Positions 1 to 6,167 of a stretch of DNA of 9,157 bases are shown here, piece after piece; position 1 is the stretch's first letter, and each line of letters starts with the position of its first letter. The notes beneath the pieces were generated by a model, which did not search any database, was not told where the DNA came from, and saw nothing but the letters and a program-made list of their open reading frames with translations. The DNA comes from a candidate division WWE3 bacterium (lineage in GTDB: Bacteria > Patescibacteriota > WWE3 > 9FT-COMBO-53-11): contig JAUXIZ010000018.1 of the NCBI GenBank assembly GCA_030620855.1, positions 1 through 9,157 on the forward strand. The letters run 5' to 3'. The position numbers and the translations under genes were made by a program.

Positions 1-1
1 C

Positions 2-517
2 GGTCCTACTTTGGGACAAGAAGCTTTGGAAAAAAGCGTCGTTGCCGGGCTTTTAGGTCTTTCCCTGGTGGTATTTTTTATGGTTGGAAACTATGGCAGG
101 CTGGGTATTTTGGCAACCGTTGCTTTAACAATCTACGCGGTTTTAACCCTTGCTCTTTACAAGCTGATTCCGATTACTTTAACCCTTTCGGGCATAGCCG
201 GTTTTATCCTTTCGGTTGGGATGGCGGTTGATGCCAACATCTTAATTTTTGAACGTATTAAGGAAGAGCGCAGATGGGGACGGGATTTAAAGACTGCGAT
301 GGAGCTTGGGTTCGGCCGCGCTTGGGATTCTATCCGCGATGCTAACATCGCAACTCTTGCAACCGTTTTTATCCTCTTCAACCCTTTTAACTGGCAGTTT
401 TTGGTTACTGCGGGCGTTGTACGGGGGTTTGCCTTAACTTTGGGGCTGGGGGTTTTGATCTCGCTTTTTACCGGAGTTGTTGTAACGCGCACCCTGGTTA
501 GGGTTTTTTACCGATGA
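2..517 (+). CDS. secD: Protein translocase subunit SecD, C-terminal part (5' end outside window)
   Basis: SecD works with SecF in the inner membrane and uses the proton gradient to help pull preproteins out of the SecYEG channel. Only the last 171 codons are present; the reading frame is open to the left edge, so the TTG at 11 is internal and not a start. The fragment begins at the conserved GPTLG motif that precedes the second transmembrane segment, then shows about five hydrophobic segments. The segment around 218-280 carries GMAVDAN followed by ILIFERIKEE, the SecD signature whose Asp is implicated in proton coupling. Near the C-terminus GFALTLGLGVLISLF matches the last membrane helices. 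The stop codon overlaps the secF start as ATGA (514-517), indicating translational coupling. The family call is firm; the periplasmic P1 domain cannot be judged because it lies outside the window. Confidence 0.97.
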   Translation, partial: GPTLGQEALEKSVVAGLLGLSLVVFFMVGNYGRLGILATVALTIYAVLTLALYKLIPITLTLSGIAGFILSVGMAVDANILIFERIKEERRWGRDLKTAMELGFGRAWDSIRDANIATLATVFILFNPFNWQFLVTAGVVRGFALTLGLGVLISLFTGVVVTRTLVRVFYR

Positions 518-1413
518 TTAATTTTATGAAATACAGGTTAATTTACTTTTTGATTTCGGCTTTGGTTATTGTACCGGGCGTTATATCGCTTGCACTTTTT
601 GGGCTTAACCCTTCCATTGATTTTACAGGGGGGACGCTTTGGGAGGTACAGTTCGCCGACAGTCGGAAGCCAGAAGCCGGCAGTAAAATCAGGGAGTCTT
701 TCGAAGATGCGGGGCTGGATGCGGAAGTTAAAAGCTCGGGCGAGAACCAGTTTCTTATCAAGACCTCGCCTTTAGATTCGGACAGTCGCGATTTGCTGGA
801 AAACCGTTTGGAATCCAGCGTTGGGGAGTTTGAGGAAGTGCGATTTGAGACTTTGGGCCCCCGGTTAGGGGAGGAGCTTCTTAGAAAGGCTTTGTTTGCC
901 GTTTTGGTAGCAATACTCGTCATTTTGCTCTACATTGCCTACCGGTTTAAGCACTTTGCCTACGGTGCTGTTGCTATTTTGGCAATGCTGCATGACAGCG
1001 TGGTGCTTCTTGGGGTCTTTTCGCTTCTTGGGCATTTCTTTGACATTAAGGTGGATACGCTTTTTGTTACCGCTGTTTTGACCACATTGTCCTTTTCGGC
1101 CCACGACACGATCGTGGTCTTCGACAGGATACGCGAGATACTCAAGAAAACCAACCTGGATTTTGAGAGTGCTGTTAACCAGGCGGTAGGGGAAACCCTT
1201 GTTCGATCCATCAATAACTCCCTAACGATTATCTTTATGTTGGTAACACTCTTTGTTTTGGGTGGGGAAACGCTCAAGTGGTTTGTTTTTGCCCTTTTGG
1301 TCGGAACTGTATCGGGGACTTATTCCTCGACTTTTACCGCCGCCCCGCTTCTTGTCGTGTGGTTTAACCTATCTAAGAGGGGTAATTGGAGAGGAATTCT
1401 TCGGCTTCACTGA
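514..1413 (+). CDS. secF: Protein translocase subunit SecF
   Basis: This is the partner of SecD in the SecDF export motor of the inner membrane. The 299-residue protein has the expected plan: TM1 at about 7-29, the signature SIDFTGG at 34-40 opening a short P1 periplasmic domain, GPRLGEEL at 115-122, then TM2-TM6 from about 123 to 285. The conserved helix reads SAHDTIVVFDRIRE at 195-208; the coupling Asp (D198) is kept, but the residue before it is His where Asn is usual (NDT in most SecF). RSINNSL at 231-237 matches the family RSIN(T)S motif. I chose the ATG at 514 because it overlaps the secD stop as ATGA; a second in-frame ATG at 526 is a possible alternative. The final 41 bp overlap the end of the opposite-strand nucleotidyltransferase. 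No terminator hairpin is visible after the stop. Confidence 0.97.
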   Translation: MINFMKYRLIYFLISALVIVPGVISLALFGLNPSIDFTGGTLWEVQFADSRKPEAGSKIRESFEDAGLDAEVKSSGENQFLIKTSPLDSDSRDLLENRLESSVGEFEEVRFETLGPRLGEELLRKALFAVLVAILVILLYIAYRFKHFAYGAVAILAMLHDSVVLLGVFSLLGHFFDIKVDTLFVTAVLTTLSFSAHDTIVVFDRIREILKKTNLDFESAVNQAVGETLVRSINNSLTIIFMLVTLFVLGGETLKWFVFALLVGTVSGTYSSTFTAAPLLVVWFNLSKRGNWRGILRLH

Positions 1414-2062
1414 TATCTTTTGCGTTGTCGATGCCTTTCCAAAATCCTCGGTGCAAATATGCGCCGATTTTTCCTTCTTTGGCAAATTGGGGAAAGGTTG
1501 ACTCTTCGTGATCTCCTTTGCCCGGAAAATGCTCTAAGGCGTCTGGACTCAGGACATAGACTCCGGCATTGACCCAGTGCGGTAGGACTATTTTTTCTCT
1601 AAACTCCTTTACCAGGTCTCCCTCGATATTCACAATCCCGTACGGGCTTTTTAGAGGTACTAGGGTGATTGTTATTGATTGCTTGGAGTCTCTATGTTTT
1701 TTTATAAGCCTGGTTATATCAACATCAAAAAGGTTGTCCCCGTTTGTGGCAATTACAGGAAGATCTTTATTACTTACCATCCGGTAAGCTTGTTTAATAG
1801 CCCCGCCCCGCCCCAAGGGCTCTTTTTCTACACAGTACTCAATTTCTATCCCGAAATCATTTCCATCTCCAAGGAAATCACGTATCATTTCCCACTTGTA
1901 TCGGCAAGCAATTATGAATCGGCCTACCCCATGACTTCTTAAATGTTCTACTTGGTGAAGCAGGATGGGTTTACCCGAAACCTCAACCATCGGTTTAGGC
2001 CTGTTTTCGGTCAGTGGGCGAAGCCGCTTTCCTTCCCCTCCGGCGAGGATTATAGCTTCCAT
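1373..2062 (-). CDS. Sugar-1-phosphate nucleotidyltransferase (NTP_transferase family)
   Basis: Predicted cytoplasmic enzyme that activates a sugar 1-phosphate to an NDP-sugar for cell-envelope glycan synthesis. The 229 residues form a single Rossmann-like NTP_transferase domain. LAGGEGKRLRPLT at 6-18 is the nucleotide and pyrophosphate loop, PKP at 22-24 holds the catalytic Lys, LGRGGA at 83-88 contacts the base, NGDN at 107-110 starts the metal-binding GDxxxDxD-like motif, and WVNAGVYVL at 163-171 is the sugar-binding strand. FWKGID at 207-212 resembles the usual FWxDIG near the C-terminus. There is no left-handed beta-helix acetyltransferase domain, so it is not GlmU; size and motifs fit the mannose-1-phosphate guanylyltransferase, HddC and MurU group. 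The sugar and nucleotide cannot be assigned from sequence. It appears to be a single-gene unit, with a putative leaderless promoter 6 nt upstream of its ATG. Its 3' end runs 41 bp into secF. Confidence 0.9.
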   Translation of the reverse strand: MEAIILAGGEGKRLRPLTENRPKPMVEVSGKPILLHQVEHLRSHGVGRFIIACRYKWEMIRDFLGDGNDFGIEIEYCVEKEPLGRGGAIKQAYRMVSNKDLPVIATNGDNLFDVDITRLIKKHRDSKQSITITLVPLKSPYGIVNIEGDLVKEFREKIVLPHWVNAGVYVLSPDALEHFPGKGDHEESTFPQFAKEGKIGAYLHRGFWKGIDNAKDISEAEEFLSNYPS

Positions 2063-2068
2063 GTTTTA

Positions 2069-2074
2069 ATTTTA
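2069..2074 (-). promoter_or_regulatory. Putative -10 box for the nucleotidyltransferase, leaderless-type
   Basis: On the minus strand the hexamer TAAAAT lies exactly 6 nt before the ATG at 2062, the spacing at which transcription would start at or next to the start codon. No Shine-Dalgarno sequence is in the usual place; a GAGGT lies about 18 nt upstream of the ATG, too far to act. No convincing -35 box is visible. Identification is by eye and by similarity to the other unit starts in this window. Confidence 0.5.
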
Positions 2075-2098
2075 CAGCATACCTCGCGGTGCTATCCT
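2071..2098 (+). promoter_or_regulatory. Putative sigma70-type promoter for the recJ operon
   Basis: TTTACA at 2071-2076 (one mismatch to the -35 consensus), a 16-bp spacer and TATCCT at 2093-2098 (two mismatches to the -10 consensus) lie upstream of recJ. Transcription would start near 2105 and give a short leader that contains a good Shine-Dalgarno. The -35 box overlaps the opposing TAAAAT box at 2069-2074, so the two divergent promoters may exclude each other. The assignment rests on sequence match only. Confidence 0.4.
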
Positions 2099-2107
2099 TT
2101 ATTTGGC

Positions 2108-2112
2108 AGAGG
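2108..2112 (+). promoter_or_regulatory. Shine-Dalgarno of recJ
   Basis: AGAGG ends 8 nt before the recJ ATG at 2121. It is the clearest ribosome binding site in the window and fixes the recJ start. It contrasts with the other transcription-unit starts, which lack one at normal spacing. Confidence 0.7.
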
Positions 2113-2120
2113 TTTAGATT

Positions 2121-3779
2121 ATGGATAAAAAGTGGCAAGTTATTAAAAGTTCCCACCCTGGAGACGGTCGGCTGGAAGAGGACTTTGTAATAAGTACTCT
2201 CCTTAAGAACCGAGGTATAAAAGATAGAGATTTATTTTTTAAACCTCCCCGGTTAGAGGAAATATTGGACAAGCCGGATATCTTCTTTCCTGATTTGGAC
2301 ACCTACCAACTAAAGAAATCCTTCAAGAGGATAAAGAAAGCCTTTTCTGACGGTGAGAAAATAGCTGTTTGGGGGGATTATGATGTGGACGGGATCTGCG
2401 CAACCGCTATTTTGTGGCAAACGCTGCACGATCTGAATGCTGATGTAGCTCCCTACATACCCGACCGCTTCAGCGAGGGATACGGCTTAAGCGCCGGAGG
2501 TATTAAAAAACTAAAAGAGGATGGGGTGAGTTTAATAATTACGGTTGATTCCGGGATTACTGCAGAGGAGGAGATCGATTTTGCCAACGATCTTGGTGTT
2601 GACGTTATTGTGACAGATCACCATATTAAGCCAAAGACCCTCCCGAAAGCCCATTCCATTGTTCATACAACTGCCCTTTGCGGGACGGGTGTTGCTTGGC
2701 TTTTATCCGCGCAGATTGCCGATAGCGCAAGGAAACTTACGAAATCTTTGGATCTTGTTGCAATTGCAACCGTAGCGGATATGCAACCGCTTAACGGGGC
2801 AAACAGGTCTTTGGTGAGGCAAGGCTTTGAAGTTCTTGGGCGGTTGGAGCGTCCCGGATTGGCGGCTTTAGCCGAGGTGGCGCGCCTTAAAAAAGGTTCT
2901 TTGGACAGCTACGCTGCCGGCTGGGTTTTGGGGCCCAGAATAAACGCGGTAGGAAGAATGGCGCACGCCATAGAAGCGCTTCGTCTCCTGTGCACTAGCA
3001 ACTTGACCAGGGCAAGAGAGCTTGCCCACCTTTTGGATTCAGCCAATGCCAAAAGAAGAACTCTTACCGTAGACACTTTAGATCACGCCAAAGAACTGGT
3101 TGATGACGAAGACGGGCTTATTGTTGTTTATCACGATGATTGGCATGAGGGGATTATTGGATTGGTTGCAGGGAGGTTGGTTGAGGAATACGGCCGACCG
3201 GCCGTTGTTATTGCAAAAGGAAGCGAGTTTTCCAAAGGATCCGCACGTTCCGTCAACGGTTTAGACATCGTTGAAGCTCTGCGGGCAAATGAGAGCCTTT
3301 TGGAGGATGTGGGCGGACACGCGGCGGCGGCCGGGTTCACCGTGAAAAATGAGAATCTGGAGCGGTTTATCATTGATCTTAAAAAAGGTACCAAGGAAAG
3401 CATTTCAAAGCTTGATCCCAGGCCCGTCTTGAAGATTGATATGAAGCTGCCCTTGGATAATTTGACGTACAGTTTGCTGTATGCGCTGGAGGACTTTAAG
3501 CCTTACGGAGTAGGCAATCCGGAGCCGCTTTTTGCGGCCCGCAATGTTACAGTTTTGTCTTCCCGTTTTGTGGGGAGGGAAAAGACGCACCTTAAACTAA
3601 ACTTGGCTCCCGGATTTGAAGCAATTTGGTTTGGTGCTGCCAAGAAGCTTAAGGAAAAAGGTTTGCCCGATGGCTTTTCGCGCGGGGATGAAGTTTCTAT
3701 TGTATTTACTCCAAGCGTGGATAAATGGAACGGTAAAGAGAAAGTAGTTTTAAGGGTAATGGATTTAAAGATTAGGTGA
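2121..3779 (+). CDS. recJ: Single-stranded-DNA-specific exonuclease RecJ
   Basis: RecJ degrades single-stranded DNA 5' to 3' in recombination repair, mismatch repair and fork processing. The 552 residues show the full DHH/DHHA1/OB plan. In the DHH domain GDYDVDG is at 85-91, TVDSG at 141-145, the name motif TDHH at 165-168 and VADM at 218-221, which together supply the metal-binding Asp and His residues. GPRINAVGRM at 261-270 is a strongly conserved RecJ motif. The DHHA1 domain has WHEGIIG at 331-337, GSARS at 353-357 and GGHAAAAGF at 378-386. FKPYGVGNPEP at 459-469 opens the OB-fold that grips the DNA strand. The stretch after TDHH is shortened: the usual NP...C.YPF segment is replaced by a few residues before CGTGVAWLL (187-195). 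It leads a likely operon with the RSH, ychF and aspS genes; the RSH ATG is 36 bp downstream. Confidence 0.97.
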   Translation: MDKKWQVIKSSHPGDGRLEEDFVISTLLKNRGIKDRDLFFKPPRLEEILDKPDIFFPDLDTYQLKKSFKRIKKAFSDGEKIAVWGDYDVDGICATAILWQTLHDLNADVAPYIPDRFSEGYGLSAGGIKKLKEDGVSLIITVDSGITAEEEIDFANDLGVDVIVTDHHIKPKTLPKAHSIVHTTALCGTGVAWLLSAQIADSARKLTKSLDLVAIATVADMQPLNGANRSLVRQGFEVLGRLERPGLAALAEVARLKKGSLDSYAAGWVLGPRINAVGRMAHAIEALRLLCTSNLTRARELAHLLDSANAKRRTLTVDTLDHAKELVDDEDGLIVVYHDDWHEGIIGLVAGRLVEEYGRPAVVIAKGSEFSKGSARSVNGLDIVEALRANESLLEDVGGHAAAAGFTVKNENLERFIIDLKKGTKESISKLDPRPVLKIDMKLPLDNLTYSLLYALEDFKPYGVGNPEPLFAARNVTVLSSRFVGREKTHLKLNLAPGFEAIWFGAAKKLKEKGLPDGFSRGDEVSIVFTPSVDKWNGKEKVVLRVMDLKIR

Positions 3780-3796
3780 ATCCTTCCCCCTTTGAT

Positions 3797-3807
3797 TAAA
3801 ATAAAGT
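3797..3807 (+). promoter_or_regulatory. Possible internal -10 element before the RSH gene
   Basis: Two overlapping hexamers, TAAAAT (3797-3802) and TAAAGT (3802-3807), lie 13 and 8 nt before the ATG at 3816, and the gap contains no Shine-Dalgarno. The arrangement resembles the leaderless-type starts elsewhere in the window but has less exact spacing. It could give the RSH gene its own transcript inside the recJ operon. Confidence 0.3.
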
Positions 3808-3815
3808 TGGTTGGT

Positions 3816-5210
3816 ATGGCAATAGAAGATCTTATTAAAAAACACGCATCGTACGAATCTCGCCCGGAAACTAAGTTGATCAAAAAAGCTTACAGTTTTG
3901 CGGAGGTTGCCCATATGGGCCAAAAACGCTTGAGCGGGGAGGATTTGATTGACCACGTTCTTGCGGTTGCAGATATTCTGACCGAAGTACGTGCAGATTC
4001 GGTAACTATTGCCGCTTCCTTGCTGCACGACATCCTGGAAGAGAGCAATTTAGGTAAAGAGGCCTTGGCTCAAGAGTTTGGGGAGGAGATAGCTTCTTTG
4101 GTTGAAGGGTTGACAACCATAAAAAAGGTTAGCGGGAAAACGGTTTCCGGTAAGGAGAAAGATTGGGAAAATCTGCGCCACTTGATTTTGGCTACGGTCC
4201 ACGATCCAAGGGTTTTGGCGATTCGGCTGGCGGAAAAGATACACAACCTTAAAACTTCGTCTGTTCTGCCCAAGAAAGAGCGGGAAGAAGCGGTCCGAAA
4301 GGTTTTTGACATTTGGGCGCCTCTCGCCGCTATCGTTGGGTTTCACCGGTTTAGATCCGAGCTTGAGGATTCGGCATTCTCCATCTTAGAACCTGAGAAA
4401 TTCAAAGAATTAAATAGAACTGTCCAAAAGGAACGCCAAAAAATGGAGGTCTCTATTCAGGAGGTAAGATCAAAGCTTGTGGAGGAACTCAAGGAAAGAG
4501 GAATTGAGGCGACAAGTTCCGCAAGGACGAAACACCTTTACGGTGTTTACAAGAAACTTTCTCTCTACAAGGCAAAAGCAGGCGGCAAACTCTACGACGC
4601 TTTAGGACTTAGGATTGTTACCCAGGAGGTTGAGGATTGCTATCAGATACTGGACATAACTCGCGGCATTTGGAAAGAAGTTCCCGAGCTTTTCGATGAC
4701 TATATTGCTAACCCCAAGCCCAACGGGTATCAGTCGATCCATACCGTTTTTATTGTTAGTGACTATTTTGTAGAGCTTCAAATACGAACTATCAAGATGC
4801 ACGAAGCTGCAGAATACGGTTTAGCGGCGCACTCTTCTTACAAGGAAGGTAAAGTTTCATCGGAAGAAAAAATCTCCCTGCTTAAAAATCTGGTTCTATG
4901 GGAGAAAGGGGAGAAGTTAGATCTTTTTCCAGATAAAGTTTTTGTTTTTACCCCAGATGGGGATGTCAAGGTTTTGATACGCGGTGCGACTCCAGTTGAT
5001 TTTGCTTACACGGTGCACAGCCGAGTAGGGGATGAATGCTCTGGAGCTAAAGTGGACGGTAAGATTAGCGCCCTTGATTACCAACTTAAAACCGGTGAGG
5101 TTGTTGAGATTTTGACAAAGAAAGGCAAAAAACCTTCGGCAGACTGGCTGAAGTTTGTAAAAACCGAACACGCTCGAGATCAGATTGGAAAGGTGTTGAG
5201 AAGAAGATGA
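3816..5210 (+). CDS. RelA/SpoT homologue ((p)ppGpp synthetase/hydrolase), short form ending after TGS
   Basis: Predicted to make, and perhaps degrade, the stringent-response alarmone (p)ppGpp. With the ATG at 3816 it has 464 residues. The HD hydrolase domain (about 25-150) keeps H33, R38, H47, H71-D72, E75 and N134. Two acidic residues that are normally Asp are Glu here: E76 (HDxxEE instead of HDxxED) and E130 (LAEKIHN instead of LADRLHN). The synthetase domain (about 200-325) keeps ART at 226-228, YDALGLR at 240-246, NGYQSIHT at 273-280, ELQIRT at 300-305 and AEYGLAAH, so synthesis looks intact. A TGS domain (about 359-424) follows, then DWLKFVKT, and the protein ends. Typical long RSH enzymes are about 730 residues; the helical, zinc-finger and ACT domains are absent. 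An earlier in-frame TTG at 3792 is less likely as start. The stop overlaps the ychF start as ATGA, implying coupled translation. Confidence 0.94.
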   Translation: MAIEDLIKKHASYESRPETKLIKKAYSFAEVAHMGQKRLSGEDLIDHVLAVADILTEVRADSVTIAASLLHDILEESNLGKEALAQEFGEEIASLVEGLTTIKKVSGKTVSGKEKDWENLRHLILATVHDPRVLAIRLAEKIHNLKTSSVLPKKEREEAVRKVFDIWAPLAAIVGFHRFRSELEDSAFSILEPEKFKELNRTVQKERQKMEVSIQEVRSKLVEELKERGIEATSSARTKHLYGVYKKLSLYKAKAGGKLYDALGLRIVTQEVEDCYQILDITRGIWKEVPELFDDYIANPKPNGYQSIHTVFIVSDYFVELQIRTIKMHEAAEYGLAAHSSYKEGKVSSEEKISLLKNLVLWEKGEKLDLFPDKVFVFTPDGDVKVLIRGATPVDFAYTVHSRVGDECSGAKVDGKISALDYQLKTGEVVEILTKKGKKPSADWLKFVKTEHARDQIGKVLRRR

Positions 5211-6142
5211 GCTTAGAGGTTGGCATTGTTGGGCTTCCGAACGCCGGTAAATCTACGCTTTTTAATGCATTAGCTTCGCGCCGTTTGTCAGATACAGCTC
5301 CCCGACCCTTTACTACCATTGATCCGCACCAAGCAGTTGTTCCGGTCCCCGATGAAAATTTGGCGCTTTTGAGCAAGGTGGTTAATCCGGAAACAACCGT
5401 TTCCGCTACCGTGACCTTTATTGATATTGCTGGTTTGGTAAAAGGTGCCCACGAAGGTGAGGGGTTAGGCAACCAGTTTTTGGCCAAAATACGGGAGGTT
5501 GATGCTCTCATTCATGTGGTTCGAGCGTTTGAAGATGACCACGTTTCCCACCCCCACGCTTCGCATCAACCGGGAACCGCAGAGCAAATTCTAGAAGATA
5601 TAGGGATAGTAAACCTCGAACTCGAACTCGGGGATATCAAGGGTAAACCGGTAATTTACGTTCTTAATGTGGGTGAAGAGGAACTGGGGTCGGATAAAAA
5701 AGTCACAGATGTTAAGGGAAAATTTGGTGGGGAGGTATTATCTTTATCCGCCAAGCTTGAGGAGGAGTTTATTGATCTGGAGAAGGAAGAAAAGGAGGAG
5801 TTTTTAAAAGAGCTGGGGATTGGGGAGTCAGGTTTGGAAAGGTTAATCAGAAGTGCTTACTCCCTTTTGGATCTGATAACTTTTTACACTATTAAAGGCG
5901 GTCTGGAGGTCAGTGCTTGGAGTATTAGGCGGGGGTCTTCAGCTTTAGAAGCTGCCGCTGCCGTTCACACAGATTTTGCTAAAAATTTTGTCAAGGCGGA
6001 AGTAATAGATATTGCGGAATTTCTTGAGATCGGGGGCTGGCAAAAGGCTAAAGAAAAAGGGAAAGTACGTCTGGAGGGCAGGGGTTACGAGGTGCATGAT
6101 GGGGATGTTATTGAATTCAAAGCAGCAGTTCAAAAAGCTTAA
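5207..6142 (+). CDS. ychF: YchF/OLA1-family ATPase lacking the coiled-coil hairpin
   Basis: YchF is a ribosome-associated P-loop protein of the Obg-related class that hydrolyses ATP rather than GTP. G1 is GLPNAGKST at 9-17 (NVGKS is more common), PFTTIDP at 34-40 is the switch I region, FIDIAGLVKGA at 71-81 and GEGLGNQF at 84-91 are G3 and its tail, and NVGE at 154-157 is the NxxE motif that explains ATP preference. H115 aligns with the catalytic His114 of the E. coli protein. The C-terminal TGS domain (about 221-307) is complete, with HTDF at 254-257. The protein has 311 residues against about 363 in E. coli: between the INTEL-like NLELEL (136-141) and KPVIYVLNV (147-155) only about five residues remain where a helical hairpin of some 55 residues is expected. 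It sits between the RSH gene (ATGA overlap) and aspS (25 bp). Confidence 0.95.
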   Translation: MSLEVGIVGLPNAGKSTLFNALASRRLSDTAPRPFTTIDPHQAVVPVPDENLALLSKVVNPETTVSATVTFIDIAGLVKGAHEGEGLGNQFLAKIREVDALIHVVRAFEDDHVSHPHASHQPGTAEQILEDIGIVNLELELGDIKGKPVIYVLNVGEEELGSDKKVTDVKGKFGGEVLSLSAKLEEEFIDLEKEEKEEFLKELGIGESGLERLIRSAYSLLDLITFYTIKGGLEVSAWSIRRGSSALEAAAAVHTDFAKNFVKAEVIDIAEFLEIGGWQKAKEKGKVRLEGRGYEVHDGDVIEFKAAVQKA

Positions 6143-6154
6143 GCCCCGATAAGT

Positions 6155-6160
6155 TATTAT
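6155..6160 (+). promoter_or_regulatory. Putative -10 box for aspS, leaderless-type
   Basis: TATTAT (one mismatch to TATAAT) ends 7 nt before the ATG at 6168, with only a run of G and T residues between. This spacing would start the transcript at the start codon. It supports 6168 over the in-frame ATG at 6159, which lies inside the hexamer. It would be an internal promoter within the recJ-aspS gene run. Confidence 0.45.
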
Positions 6161-6167
6161 GGGTGGG

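Noticed and set aside
157..492. 111-codon open frame on the minus strand inside secD
   Set aside because: Antisense to strongly conserved SecD motifs, no recognisable protein character and no ribosome binding site; a shadow frame.
543..923. 126-codon open frame on the minus strand inside secF
   Set aside because: Low-complexity Ser/Lys-rich translation opposite conserved SecF coding sequence; a shadow frame.
1391..1410. Possible hairpin (GAGGAATTCTTC region) as terminator for secF or the nucleotidyltransferase
   Set aside because: Short, imperfect stem with no following T-run on either strand.
1799..1815. Repeated CCCCG units, giving three G4 runs on the minus strand (possible G-quadruplex)
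   Set aside because: Only three G runs, and the segment encodes the conserved LGRGGA loop, whose Gly/Arg codons explain the repetition.
1943..2128. 61-codon plus-strand frame across the divergent gap before recJ
   Set aside because: Antisense to the conserved N-terminus of the nucleotidyltransferase and overlapping the recJ start; no family resemblance.
3503..3883. 126-codon minus-strand frame across the recJ/RSH junction
   Set aside because: Opposite the RecJ OB-fold and the RSH start; composition is not protein-like.
5207..6142. Possibility that the short P-loop protein is Obg or another TRAFAC GTPase instead of YchF
   Set aside because: The FIDIAGLVKGA...GEGLGNQF stretch, the NxxE motif in place of NKxD, and the C-terminal TGS domain with HTDF are specific to YchF/OLA1.
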